Notes: generated by a model not told the origin, from the letters alone. 28,842 bases of DNA from Thermoplasmata archaeon (GCA_007129655.1 SKVC01000082.1:1-28842); one strand, 5' to 3'. Positions 1 to 8,307 are shown, counted from the first letter of the stretch. A program made the numbers and translations.

Positions 1-22
1 AAAGGTAATTCTTAATTTAAAC

Positions 23-946
23 CTAATGGGTATGACCGCATCGGCATTTACCTACGGTATCGAGGTACTTCTGGAGAACCTGGCCGCAGTTGCTCTTTAT
101 CTCGTTCTCCCGAAGGTCTCCGATACTGAGATGAACATCGAAGCCGCTTTTCTTTAACTCTTCTATGATCGGATATCTGTGTGCGTCTTCATCGGAAAAT
201 ACGTTGATCAATTGGTTCTTTTCCGCCATCTCCGTAGGATTAAGAGGTGTGATCTTTACAGCGAATGTATTTGGAGAAAATGTACGCCGGAGCTTCTTCA
301 CGTCGATAACGTTATCCGGATGTAGTGCAAAGTTGAGTGTTATCTTCCTGCCGCCTATGTAGAATTCTCCACCGTAGTCAGAGATACGCTCGAGGCTCCA
401 TTTGTCCACAGGCATAAGGAAGTCTCTCCTTTCTTCGTCTGTTGAATGTATGGAGAACTGTAGTTGAAAATTGCCTGAAAAATGCTCGTGGTTGATTTCC
501 TTCAAACGGCGGAACCATTCCTCTCTACCCGACGGAGCTATGGTAGAAACACAGGGCATGTAGTTTTCAGGATTGTACCGTTTCTTTACCTGAAGTATGG
601 CATCCAGAACAGCGTCATTCAAAGACGGCTCGCCTATTCGTGCGAACTGCACCTTGAATTTCTTCGATTTTACTTTACCCGAAGGTGAGTTTTTCTTAAC
701 GACGTAATCGATCTGATGCATGAGTTCGTCCGTTGTTAACTTACCTGCGTAAAAGTGCCCGGCATCGCAGAACTTGCAGTTCACCGGGCAGCCGAACATA
801 CTGGATACGATGATGACCCACTTATCCTCCCTGGAAGTGGCTCCGCCCAGTGAGTCCACAAACTCTACGTAACAGTCTTTATCACCGAATCGTGCTAGAT
901 ATGCCTTGGCTACGGCGTCGTCTCCTTGTTCATGTATTATCTTCAT
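23..946 (-). CDS. RlmN/Cfr-like radical SAM protein
   Basis: 307-residue radical SAM protein. The iron-sulfur motif is C53-x3-C57-x2-C60. The following text resembles RlmN/Cfr rRNA/tRNA adenine-C2/C8 methyltransferases: VSSxxGC before the cluster, GEPSLN, SIHSTDEERRDFLMP, a late ITPLNP strand and NCGQV near the end, where C287 matches the methyl-carrying cysteine of RlmN (E. coli Cys355). Two differences stand out. The N-terminal helical domain of bacterial RlmN is missing, since the cluster lies about 53 residues from the start rather than about 125. The residue seven before the first cluster cysteine is I46, where RlmN has the resolving Cys118. Substrate is therefore uncertain. A TATA-like stretch lies about 25-35 nt upstream on the minus strand. 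It is divergent from the UPF0248 gene. The family resemblance is firm; RlmN activity is not. Confidence 0.8.
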   Translation of the reverse strand: MKIIHEQGDDAVAKAYLARFGDKDCYVEFVDSLGGATSREDKWVIIVSSMFGCPVNCKFCDAGHFYAGKLTTDELMHQIDYVVKKNSPSGKVKSKKFKVQFARIGEPSLNDAVLDAILQVKKRYNPENYMPCVSTIAPSGREEWFRRLKEINHEHFSGNFQLQFSIHSTDEERRDFLMPVDKWSLERISDYGGEFYIGGRKITLNFALHPDNVIDVKKLRRTFSPNTFAVKITPLNPTEMAEKNQLINVFSDEDAHRYPIIEELKKSGFDVHLSIGDLRENEIKSNCGQVLQKYLDTVGKCRCGHTH

Positions 947-1030
947 GTTCTTACGTCATAACTCAATAAAGAGATAGATATAATCTTTTGGTTTTTTGGA
1001 TATTTATATTAATGTGTTAATTTACTCAAA

Positions 1031-1040
1031 AACTTTATTA
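1031..1040 (+). promoter_or_regulatory. TATA-like box of the UPF0248 gene
   Basis: The sequence AACTTTATTA is centred about 29 nt before the ATG at 1065, with no Shine-Dalgarno between them. This is the spacing expected for an archaeal leaderless transcript. Confidence 0.5.
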
Positions 1041-1064
1041 CGGAAACCTTCGCTAAATAGCATC

Positions 1065-1304
1065 ATGTCCAACGCCAGGGAGGCTCTAAACGAATTGAAA
1101 TGGAGATACGACAGAAAGTTGGAAGGAATAAAGGTATATTACGTACACAGAGGAGCACCGGGCGACTTCAAAGTCCTAGATGGCGAGGATATAGAGGACC
1201 TTGGTAGGTCTTTCATCAAGCTGCTCGACGGTGAGATACCGTACCATCGGGTATTCAAAATATCCAAAGACGGAGAGGTTGTTTTTTCACGGGAAAGAAG
1301 TTAA
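1065..1304 (+). CDS. UPF0248 (DUF504, MJ1316-type) small protein
   Basis: 79-residue protein of the UPF0248/DUF504 family, an archaeal domain also called the MJ1316 domain and proposed to recognise RNA ends. Visible family marks are an N-terminal ALNELKW segment, the central YVHRGAPGDFKVL block, an IPYHR motif and a final strand with GEVVFSRE. The frame stays open upstream to 996, but the family begins near the ATG at 1065 and a TATA-like box sits at leaderless distance from it, so that start is preferred. It is a single-gene unit, divergent from the radical SAM gene and convergent with the translin gene. The biochemical role is inferred from family descriptions only. Confidence 0.85.
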   Translation: MSNAREALNELKWRYDRKLEGIKVYYVHRGAPGDFKVLDGEDIEDLGRSFIKLLDGEIPYHRVFKISKDGEVVFSRERS

Positions 1305-1310
1305 TCGGTG

Positions 1311-1375
1311 TTTTTCATCTCTTAGGAAATTTGAACCGTCCAGACGATGGGGTCTTTATATTAAGGGATGAAAAA
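1311..1375. repeat. 14-bp inverted repeat between convergent genes
   Basis: The 14 bases at 1311-1324 (TTTTTCATCTCTTA) match the reverse complement of 1362-1375 in 13 of 14 positions, and the odd position would be a G-U pair in RNA. The arms enclose 37 nt. It fills most of the gap between two convergent genes, with T-rich and A-rich outer ends, so a bidirectional terminator is the simplest reading. Confidence 0.55.
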
Positions 1376-1389
1376 TAAGCGTAACTGGT

Positions 1390-2028
1390 TCAAGTTGCGT
1401 GGCATTTTTTCAGGACTTCGTCCATCTTCTTTTTTAAACTCGCGTTCATCAAACAGTGGGTGATGTCTCCCCTGGTCTTCTCAACGAGATCTCTGGCGAC
1501 GTCCTGCTTGTGCTTTATTGGGAGTATGGCATTGGGATAATCATAATACATCAGCATATCTTTTATACGTTCCATCGTGACAAGCAATCCCCGTGCAGCC
1601 TCCAACTCGTCGTTGGCCAGATGATCCAATATCATACGCCGTAACTCGCCAACGACGTCTCCGAGACCCAGCAGATAAGATTCCGGTGTTATATTGATAT
1701 CCTTGGGTCCCATTATGTCCCTTTCACTTTTGATCGCCCACAGTATATGTGCTTCCGCCAGTTCCTGAAAACCGTTTCTCAGCATGCCGGAATGATACAA
1801 TTCCGGATAATCCTCGGCGATGCTTTTAACCTTGGAGGCTTCTTGGAATGCATCGGTGAATTTGTCTTTCGGGTCGCCGTCGTTGTGTATCAACTGTATT
1901 ATCTGCCTCGATATACGCTCGATAGTTCGTGATGATTTCATCACCAATTCCCGAACAGTGTCTTTGTCGTCGATTTTATCGTTGATGCCCGAGATTATCT
2001 GTTCTAATTCGTCGATATCCGGATTCAT
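1390..2028 (-). CDS. Translin-family protein
   Basis: 212-residue, almost wholly helical protein of the translin/TRAX family (COG2178), which in eukaryotes forms the octameric C3PO RNase and in archaea forms similar shells with RNase activity. Family marks are the QELAEAHIL helix, in which acidic residues act as metal ligands in active members, and the YLLGLGDVVGELRR helix. Length is normal for archaeal members. Its start lies only 2 bp after the purD stop, so the two are co-transcribed with purD first. Archaeal members are often mislabelled as haloacid dehalogenases. The nucleic-acid substrate cannot be read from the sequence. Confidence 0.82.
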   Translation of the reverse strand: MNPDIDELEQIISGINDKIDDKDTVRELVMKSSRTIERISRQIIQLIHNDGDPKDKFTDAFQEASKVKSIAEDYPELYHSGMLRNGFQELAEAHILWAIKSERDIMGPKDINITPESYLLGLGDVVGELRRMILDHLANDELEAARGLLVTMERIKDMLMYYDYPNAILPIKHKQDVARDLVEKTRGDITHCLMNASLKKKMDEVLKKCHAT

Positions 2029-2030
2029 TT

Positions 2031-3359
2031 TTATTCACCCCTTATCTCTTTCATGTGATCTACTTTACGCTTAATACTCTCCGGTTTACCGATATCATGC
2101 CTCATGTGGATGTTGACACCCTTTACATGGGATAAGGCTTTTTCGCTGGCCGATTCCGCATCTTTCAATTCATCGGCCATACCGACAACAGCGAGAGATC
2201 TTGATGTGGTTGTGTATAGTTCACCATCTTTATAGTCCACCGATGCGTAGAATAGTTCCGCTCCCTCTTTTTCTATGGATCCTTCGTCCACCTCCAGGCG
2301 GCTTCCGGCAACGGACTCGATACCGTATCCTTCGGGTACGATGTATTTACAGACCGTTGCTTTCTTTTCAAAAGAAACGTCGATATTTGAGATATCTCCC
2401 GCGGCTATACCGTCACACAATTCCAGATAGCTCGTCTCCAAGAGAGGTAAAACGTTCATGGCCTCGGGGTCTCCCCAGCGGCAGTTGAATTCGATTATCT
2501 TAGGGCCCTTGGCCGTCAGCATGAACTGACCGTAGATTATACCTTTGTAGGTTCGTCCTTCTTTTTTCATGGCCTCCAAGGTCGCCCGTATTATCTCTAC
2601 GCCTTCTTCGTATGTTTCTTTGTCTACAAAGGGCAGCAGCCCGTCGGGCATAGAGTAAGAACCCATACCGCCGGTGTTCGGCCCCTCATCACCTTCGTAT
2701 AGTCTTTTATGATCCTGCACAAGAGGTACGGGTATCACGTTTTCACCGTCGGAAAATGCCTGCAGAGTAAACTCTTCACCTTCCAATCGTTCCTCCAATA
2801 CTAGGCGGGGAACGCCTCCTATCTTTTCGTTCAGAACTTCACGGCTGTACTCGATGACTTCTCGTTTACTCTCCAGATGCTCGCCCATCACCTTAACTCC
2901 TTTACCGCCGGTCAGACCCACCGGTTTGACCACCAGATCGCCCTCGTAATGCGACAGAAAATCTTCCACCGCCTCGATGTCGTCGAATACTTCGTACTCC
3001 ACCCTTCCCGGCAGTTCGTGTTTGGCCATCAAGTCGCGCATGAATTCTTTAGAAATTTCTATCTCGGCAGCTTTGCTGTTGGGGCTGGCGCATCGTATAC
3101 CGTTTTTTTCCAGTTCGTCGACGATGCCCTTTCCCAGGGGCGCCTCCGGACCGATCACGGCTAGTTCTACTCCTTTATCTACCGCCCATCGTACGATATT
3201 TTCGATTTTCGTACCCTTATCTAAAAGCGTTTCATTCGCCAAGCGCGCGATCCCTAGGTTGTTGTTTCCCATGGACGCATATATCTCCGCACCGCTCCGA
3301 GCCAGTGCCTTTACCATGGCGTGCTCCCTTGCTCCGCCGCCTACTGTTAAGACCTTCAT
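2031..3359 (-). CDS. purD: Phosphoribosylamine-glycine ligase (GAR synthetase)
   Basis: 442-residue ATP-grasp enzyme for the second step of purine synthesis: phosphoribosylamine + glycine + ATP gives glycinamide ribonucleotide. The N-terminal domain opens with VGGGAREHAM. The ATP-grasp domain shows VVKPVGLTGGKGV for ATP binding, PNTGGMGSYS, and the metal-binding EFNCRWGDPEAM. Length is typical. The minus-strand text upstream holds a CTTATATC-like TATA box about 25-30 nt before the ATG, suggesting a leaderless mRNA. It is followed after 2 bp by the translin gene. No other purine gene is in the window, so the pathway is dispersed in this genome. Confidence 0.97.
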   Translation of the reverse strand: MKVLTVGGGAREHAMVKALARSGAEIYASMGNNNLGIARLANETLLDKGTKIENIVRWAVDKGVELAVIGPEAPLGKGIVDELEKNGIRCASPNSKAAEIEISKEFMRDLMAKHELPGRVEYEVFDDIEAVEDFLSHYEGDLVVKPVGLTGGKGVKVMGEHLESKREVIEYSREVLNEKIGGVPRLVLEERLEGEEFTLQAFSDGENVIPVPLVQDHKRLYEGDEGPNTGGMGSYSMPDGLLPFVDKETYEEGVEIIRATLEAMKKEGRTYKGIIYGQFMLTAKGPKIIEFNCRWGDPEAMNVLPLLETSYLELCDGIAAGDISNIDVSFEKKATVCKYIVPEGYGIESVAGSRLEVDEGSIEKEGAELFYASVDYKDGELYTTTSRSLAVVGMADELKDAESASEKALSHVKGVNIHMRHDIGKPESIKRKVDHMKEIRGE

Positions 3360-3410
3360 GATATCGAACCGTAATAGGACGGGGGATATAAGATTTATTT
3401 GTTTAACGGG

Positions 3411-3992
3411 TCATTCGATATAGTCCTCTTTTAGTTTACGGAGCACCAACCTGTCTTTGTGGACGCTGAGTATGTCTTCGGTTTTGACTAATATGTCACG
3501 GGTCTCAAGTTCTACCTGGGTAGCTAGCGTACCGTCATCTACCGGCGTGGGTGGTATTGAAAGCGTCATATCATCGAATGGCATCACCGGGACTATGTAG
3601 GTCTCTACCGCGTCTTTGTCTCCCACTTTTTTTATGAATCGTGATTCTACCCGGATATACTCTATATCGCCGTCTTTATTTCTCCCGGCCTCTTTAACAA
3701 CACCCATGTCGTTTCCCTTTCTATCCAATACACGTGCATCGATCAAGTCCTTGATCGGACTGATCCACAGCTTGATGCCCTCTTTATCCATATGATCTAT
3801 GTACTTTAAATTGATCCTGATGTGTTCCTGGAAAAATCCTTTGTGTATTATCAAATGTGTAGGATTGAGCGTCGAACGGTTCATCTCTATGTCGTGGATA
3901 TGACCGAATAGTTCACCGTCCGCACCATATACGTTCACACCTCTCAACTGTTTGAAGGTTATCTTACCGTCTCCGGGTTTATCATCTGCCAT
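3411..3992 (-). CDS. Double PRC-barrel protein
   Basis: 193-residue protein with two predicted PRC-barrel-like halves. The first, about residues 10-85, contains LRGVNVYGADGELFGHIHDIEM. The second, about 85-160, contains VLDRKGNDMGVVKEAGRN. A charged tail follows. PRC barrels occur in RimM, in photosynthetic reaction-centre subunit H, and in small archaeal proteins, some linked to cell division (CdpB family). There is no signal peptide or membrane segment. It has its own TATA-like ACTATTTATT upstream of the ATG and a GGTGG-type ribosome site. A function cannot be assigned; a structural adaptor role is a guess. Confidence 0.75.
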   Translation of the reverse strand: MADDKPGDGKITFKQLRGVNVYGADGELFGHIHDIEMNRSTLNPTHLIIHKGFFQEHIRINLKYIDHMDKEGIKLWISPIKDLIDARVLDRKGNDMGVVKEAGRNKDGDIEYIRVESRFIKKVGDKDAVETYIVPVMPFDDMTLSIPPTPVDDGTLATQVELETRDILVKTEDILSVHKDRLVLRKLKEDYIE

Positions 3993-4035
3993 ATATTACC
4001 ACCATAATAAATAGTGTTTAAGCAGTATATTACAC

Positions 4036-4548
4036 TTATCCTTCTTTAGTCCAAATCCTGACGAATCTATCCACCAAGCTGTCCAAAAATGTCTGGCGAT
4101 ACTGTATCAGGAGGTCTGCTATCTTCTCTTCGTCGACTACACGATATTTACCCTTCTTTCTCTCCACGATCCCATCATCCATCAAACGTTTAAGATGGTA
4201 TGAGATTGTAGACGGTGCTACTGCAAGAGCTTCGGTTAGGTCTCCATGGATGGAATCCGGGAATTCCATGAGAAACAATATGATCGTTCTTGGAAGTTCT
4301 TTACGAAGAACAGCGAGTCTGTCCTTGTCCGAACGGTCTATATCTCCCTTTGCATAGTATCTTTTGTACTTACCCTCGGTTCTTACTATCACTAACTCCC
4401 TTTTTTCGAGCACTCTGAGATGATAACGTATGGTGCCCAAAGGGATATCCAGCTTCCGCTCTAACTCCCTGAGGTGAAGGCCTGGATTGTCCTCAATGGC
4501 CTCGAAAGTTTTCTTTCGTGCTTCGAGTTTTAAAGTCTTGTCCGCCAA
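4036..4548 (-). CDS. Tandem winged-helix transcriptional regulator
   Basis: 170-residue DNA-binding protein with two consecutive winged helix-turn-helix domains. The first (about residues 8-70) reads LHLRELERKLDIPLGTIRYHLRVLEK and the second (about 85-145) reads DLTEALAVAPSTISYHLKRLMDDGIV. Both have the recognition-helix pattern TI(R/S)YHL seen in ArsR/MarR-like archaeal regulators. There is no sensor domain and no metal-binding cysteine cluster. Its start lies 6 bp after the stop of a small membrane protein, so the two form one operon with the membrane protein first. Such pairs recur in Euryarchaeota, suggesting the membrane partner supplies the signal. Confidence 0.85.
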   Translation of the reverse strand: MADKTLKLEARKKTFEAIEDNPGLHLRELERKLDIPLGTIRYHLRVLEKRELVIVRTEGKYKRYYAKGDIDRSDKDRLAVLRKELPRTIILFLMEFPDSIHGDLTEALAVAPSTISYHLKRLMDDGIVERKKGKYRVVDEEKIADLLIQYRQTFLDSLVDRFVRIWTKEG

Positions 4549-4554
4549 GGGATA

Positions 4555-4836
4555 TCACTCCCACAGACCGGATAGCATTATCAAGGCTACGACAGCTATA
4601 TCGAAGAGTAGATACAATCCGTTGTCATCGATGTAACTAAAACTACCGTTGTATACCATACTGGCCACCATCAAAGACGCTTTCAAGACGAACATCAGTA
4701 TTGCGATTGTGACCAGCAGCAATTTAGTAGTTCTAGCTCTGAGATAAGCTAGAAAAGATATTGCGAAGGCGGAGAGTGCCGTCACCATGAGCACCCCCAG
4801 CACCAATGAATCCATTGTCCATCTCATCGTGTTCAA
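4555..4836 (-). CDS. Small three-helix membrane protein, partner of the regulator
   Basis: 93-residue protein with three hydrophobic segments, at about residues 9-31, 37-60 and 71-90, joined by a short ARTTK loop and a polar YNGSFSYIDDNG loop. This resembles the small membrane proteins (DUF7521-like) encoded beside winged-helix regulators in haloarchaea and relatives; that assignment rests on architecture and context. The start could also be M4 or M8. It is divergent from srp54, and a minus-strand TATATATAG box lies at about 4870-4880. It may sense membrane or envelope state and signal to the downstream regulator, but nothing in it shows a ligand. Confidence 0.65.
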   Translation of the reverse strand: MNTMRWTMDSLVLGVLMVTALSAFAISFLAYLRARTTKLLLVTIAILMFVLKASLMVASMVYNGSFSYIDDNGLYLLFDIAVVALIMLSGLWE

Positions 4837-4869
4837 CAGGAGATATGAAACAAACGATAAATAACTTGT

Positions 4870-4905
4870 CTATATATGTGAGTCTGATACCAAAAACATT
4901 TATTA
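4870..4905. promoter_or_regulatory. Divergent promoter region of the membrane-protein operon and srp54
   Basis: The stretch CTATATATGTG (4870-4880) reads as a TATA box on the minus strand for the 3TM-regulator operon. ATTTATTA (4898-4905) is a plus-strand TATA-like box about 30 nt before the srp54 ATG, with no Shine-Dalgarno before that start. Confidence 0.5.
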
Positions 4906-4931
4906 GCACGCCAGCGTAAACGGTTACGAAA

Positions 4932-6266
4932 ATGGCAGCAGATAAGCTAAAGGACGGACTCAGGAACGCGGTTAAAAGGATAGTCAATGCCAATCATATA
5001 GATAAAACACTGGTGGATGAGGTAGTCAAGGATCTGCAGCGAACCATGATCGAAGCCGATATGAATGTTTTACTGGCGAAAAAGCTCACTGAAAAACTGC
5101 GTGAACGTGCACTCACGGAAAAGCCACCAGCAGGGATGACCTCCAGAGAACATGTTATACGTATAATCCACGAAGAGTTCGTTGGTATACTGGGAGACGG
5201 TGCAGAGATAGAACTTAAGCCTCAGACCATAATGATGGTGGGGCTTTACGGTAACGGTAAAACCACCACGTGTGGTAAACTAGCCGCCTACTTTCAGAAA
5301 CGCGGACTGAGGACGGCCCTTATAGCAGGAGATACACACCGTCCGGCGGCTTATGAACAACTGGAGCAGGTAGCCGAAGAAGCTGGGGTACCGGTTTACG
5401 GTTCGCCTGATGCCAAGAAAGCTCCGCAGGTTGTCCGAAAAGGTATGGAGAGATTCAAAGATTATGATATTATAATCATAGATACTTCCGGTAGACATTC
5501 GCTGGAGAAGGAGCTTATCAAAGAGATCAAGTACATCAAAAGAGTAGCAAACCCGGACGAGATCATACTTACCATCGATGCTACCGTTGGCCAGCAAGCA
5601 GGACCACAGGCAAAGGCGTTCCACGATGCAGTAGGTGTCACTAAGACCATAATCACCAAACTCGACGGCAGTGCCAAAGGAGGCGGTGCCCTGAGTGCGG
5701 TAGCCGCTACAGACGCCCCGGTCATATTCGTTGGTACCGGTGAACGTATACGAGACATGGAATCCTTCGAACCAACCAGATTCATATCTAGATTACTCGG
5801 CATGGGTGACCTTAAAGGATTACTTGAAAAGGCTGAAGAAGTGGTAGATGAAGAAAAGGCGGAGAAAACCGCAAAGAAGATGCTAGCTGGCGAGTTCGAC
5901 CTGAAGGATATGTACGAGCAGATGGAGATGTTGGCCGGTGTAGGCCCACTTCAAAAGATAATGGATATGCTTCCCCTCGGCGGCGGAAGAATCTCTGAAG
6001 AAGAGATGCTGGATACACAGCATAAACTTAAGGCTTTTAGGGTGATAATGGACAGTATGACTGAATGGGAGATGGAGAACCCGGACAGCATTAAAAGAGA
6101 AAGGGTTAGTAGGATCGCTAGGGGAAGTGGAAAATCTCCAAAGGATATCAAAGACCTGCTCTCCCACTATAAAAAGGCAAAAAAGGCCATCAAGGGATTT
6201 TCCGGTAACAGGAAGATGAGAAAACAGATTATGAAACAGCTGGAAGAAGGAAAATTGAATTTCTAG
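4932..6266 (+). CDS. srp54: Signal recognition particle GTPase SRP54
   Basis: 444-residue SRP54 (Ffh) protein, which binds 7S RNA and signal sequences of nascent chains and docks with FtsY at the membrane. The N domain covers residues 1-95. The NG GTPase has a P-loop GLYGNGKTT at 104-112, the DTHRPAAYEQL insertion region, a DTSGR switch where DTAGR is usual, TKLDGSAKGGG and the GTGERIRD closing motif. The methionine-rich M domain covers about 300-444 and includes SRIARGSG, the RNA-binding helix-turn-helix. Length is normal for archaea. Its stop overlaps the stop of the convergent sulfatase-like gene by 4 bp. It is transcribed from its own promoter. Confidence 0.97.
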   Translation: MAADKLKDGLRNAVKRIVNANHIDKTLVDEVVKDLQRTMIEADMNVLLAKKLTEKLRERALTEKPPAGMTSREHVIRIIHEEFVGILGDGAEIELKPQTIMMVGLYGNGKTTTCGKLAAYFQKRGLRTALIAGDTHRPAAYEQLEQVAEEAGVPVYGSPDAKKAPQVVRKGMERFKDYDIIIIDTSGRHSLEKELIKEIKYIKRVANPDEIILTIDATVGQQAGPQAKAFHDAVGVTKTIITKLDGSAKGGGALSAVAATDAPVIFVGTGERIRDMESFEPTRFISRLLGMGDLKGLLEKAEEVVDEEKAEKTAKKMLAGEFDLKDMYEQMEMLAGVGPLQKIMDMLPLGGGRISEEEMLDTQHKLKAFRVIMDSMTEWEMENPDSIKRERVSRIARGSGKSPKDIKDLLSHYKKAKKAIKGFSGNRKMRKQIMKQLEEGKLNF

Positions 6267-7525
6267 ATATTTAGATCGCTTATCTTCCCGGTGATCTTAT
6301 TCATCTCTAATCGTGAGCGGTGTTTTCGTTGTTTTTCTATGTGTTCATTTACCACACGTTTATGATAAGAAACATCTGCTTCTCCGATCAAATTATCCTG
6401 TTCGCCGGGATCGTTTTTTAGATCATAAAATTCTTCTTTAGCTCTGAGATCGTCCCTTATATACTTGAAATCAGTACCACGATAAGATATGATATCCATG
6501 TTTCTTGGCGTGACCTCGCTGATAACCCCTTCTCTCTCCGGTTTTTTGAGAAGCGAATCGCCCATGACTCTATTTGGAATCCGGTGACCCTGTAGATCAA
6601 GTATAGTGGGCACTATATCAAGATGGCTGACGGGAGATGGCACTGCTCCTTTTCCTGCGGAAAGGATCATCGGTACGTGTATCAATTCATCGTACAGATA
6701 CGCCTGATGCCCGAGGAAGCCGTGTTCACCGAAGGCTTCGCCGTGGTCGGCGGTTATCAAAATCGCTACGTCTTTTGGAAGAGAGTTGATGAATTGTCGA
6801 AGGATATCGTCCGTGTGCCTTATACAGGCATCGTATAAGTCTATCAGTACTGGGATGTCTTCATCGCGTAGGTTTTCACCATAGTTTTTATTCAATCTCT
6901 GCCCGAGTATCAATTTGCGAAGGTGGCCCACCTTTTCAACTCCTATGGCATCAATGTATTCTTTGGGTGGCAGATAGGGCATATGGGGCTCCATGTAGTG
7001 ATTCCACAGGAAGAATTTGTCTTCCGTCGACTTAATCCAGTGCAGAGAATCTTCGTTTATTTGTTCTCCGGTAACGAAAGGCGGTTTACCCAATGTTATC
7101 TCCATGCTTCGTTTTATCTTACCGGCTATACCGGCATTTACGGTAGAATCTGTTATCAAGTAATCATGAAATACGTCAAATCCTCGGTGGTAGCCGTAGA
7201 AAGAAGATATGAACGGGTTGGAATGGAAAGCGGCGGTAGCCACTTCGGATGGCAATAGCTCTGATATGAGCTTTCTATCCGGTGGCAGCCATCGTTTATT
7301 CAGTTTTTTGTAAGGATAGGAAGTGAAATAAGTGGATGAAAGTAATGCCGGGAAGGTGGTAGCCGTACTCGGACCTGCCGAAACTCCATTTAGGTAAAAC
7401 CGATTTTCCTTTACATATTTGTCGAGGAACGGAGTGGTATTTCTGTGGTAGCCGTAGCAGCTCATGTGATCGGCTCTGAGGGAGTCTACCGTTATCAGAA
7501 CTACACCTCTGAATTTTTCTTTCAT
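6263..7525 (-). CDS. Sulfatase/alkaline-phosphatase superfamily hydrolase
   Basis: 420-residue member of the alkaline-phosphatase superfamily, sulfatase fold. Metal ligands are visible at VDSLRADHMS (D14) and in the later ITADHGEAFGEHGFLGHQ block (DHGE plus His). A late FYDLKNDPGEQDNL matches the C-terminal signature of sulfatase-like proteins. The nucleophile position reads T57-F-P-A, so the Cys/Ser-x-Pro-x-Arg motif needed for formylglycine is absent. It is therefore more likely a phospho-ester hydrolase or transferase than a true sulfatase. There is no signal peptide or membrane helix, so it is cytoplasmic. An AACATTTTACA stretch about 27 nt upstream may be its promoter. The substrate is unknown. 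Confidence 0.8.
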   Translation of the reverse strand: MKEKFRGVVLITVDSLRADHMSCYGYHRNTTPFLDKYVKENRFYLNGVSAGPSTATTFPALLSSTYFTSYPYKKLNKRWLPPDRKLISELLPSEVATAAFHSNPFISSFYGYHRGFDVFHDYLITDSTVNAGIAGKIKRSMEITLGKPPFVTGEQINEDSLHWIKSTEDKFFLWNHYMEPHMPYLPPKEYIDAIGVEKVGHLRKLILGQRLNKNYGENLRDEDIPVLIDLYDACIRHTDDILRQFINSLPKDVAILITADHGEAFGEHGFLGHQAYLYDELIHVPMILSAGKGAVPSPVSHLDIVPTILDLQGHRIPNRVMGDSLLKKPEREGVISEVTPRNMDIISYRGTDFKYIRDDLRAKEEFYDLKNDPGEQDNLIGEADVSYHKRVVNEHIEKQRKHRSRLEMNKITGKISDLNI

Positions 7526-7574
7526 CGGAGAAGGAATCCATTGATGTTGTAAAATGTTTTGCCCCGGTTATTGA

Positions 7575-8144
7575 TCAAAGCTTAAGATACCAAACAAGCA
7601 TGGTTTCGTGTCCCAATCCCTCCTTGACGTATGCCTGTGTATTTATCTCTCCCAGTACGCAGCCCATCCTGGCGTAGAATTTGCATGCCGGGACGTTGAT
7701 ATTCTGGGTCTCAACCTTCATCCACCTGCATTTTTTGTTTCTAGACCATTCCTCAGCACGTCGGAACAGAGCGGTACCGATCCCACTTCCCCTGTAGTCC
7801 GGATGAACTCGGATATCCCATAAGACTGTGAGATCGGTTCTCCCTCCTAACATGTTTACGTCCGGGGTATCATAGGCCACGGATGCACCGCCTACCGGTA
7901 GTTCCCCGTCCATGGCCATGAAGAATCGCCAATTACTTACATCAAATTGTTTTAACCAATCCCGGGGACTTTCGCGCAGATCGTAGTCCTTTTCGTAGGG
8001 TTGGTCCAGGGATAACTCGTGCAGTCTGATACCGCCCAGACCTTGCTTTAAAGGCTCTACTTCGTAGATGGATTTCACGGTAAAACCTATCGGGATACTT
8101 CCGTAGAATTCCATGGAATCCGGCCCGATGTCGATGATCTTCAT
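7575..8144 (-). CDS. GNAT family N-acetyltransferase
   Basis: 189-residue GNAT acetyltransferase, transferring acetyl from acetyl-CoA to an amine. The acetyl-CoA pyrophosphate loop is clear: IRVHPDYRGSGIGTALFRRAEEW (motif A, R/Q-x-x-G-x-G/A). Motif B follows as NINVPACKFYARMGCVLG. The N-terminal ~90 residues carry the acceptor part, including VGGASVAYDT. An ATCTTAAAA box lies about 27 nt before the ATG on the minus strand, and no Shine-Dalgarno is seen. It is transcribed in the same direction as the sulfatase-like gene with a 49-bp gap. The acceptor cannot be predicted; antibiotic resistance should not be assumed. Confidence 0.88.
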   Translation of the reverse strand: MKIIDIGPDSMEFYGSIPIGFTVKSIYEVEPLKQGLGGIRLHELSLDQPYEKDYDLRESPRDWLKQFDVSNWRFFMAMDGELPVGGASVAYDTPDVNMLGGRTDLTVLWDIRVHPDYRGSGIGTALFRRAEEWSRNKKCRWMKVETQNINVPACKFYARMGCVLGEINTQAYVKEGLGHETMLVWYLKL

Positions 8145-8278
8145 GGAGATTGTAAGAGCGGGTTAGGTTTTAAGATTACTGTGAGATAGTGGTAATGTGT
8201 TCTCTTGACGTTTGATTACATTGCCGTCGATTATGGCTATTAGATTTAGGTTCACTCATCCAGTAAAAGCATGATTAA

Positions 8279-8307
8279 CCCTAAAAACGACATTGTGTTT
8301 TATAGGG
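8279..8307 (-). terminator. Hairpin downstream of the ribbon-helix-helix gene
   Basis: CCCTAAAAAC (8279-8288) pairs with GTTTTATAGGG (8297-8307) with one bulged base, around an 8-nt loop. It begins 17 bp beyond the stop of the minus-strand regulator gene. It may be a terminator or mRNA 3' structure. The rest of the 179-bp gap 8145-8323 holds only the GNAT promoter and no visible RNA gene. Confidence 0.4.
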
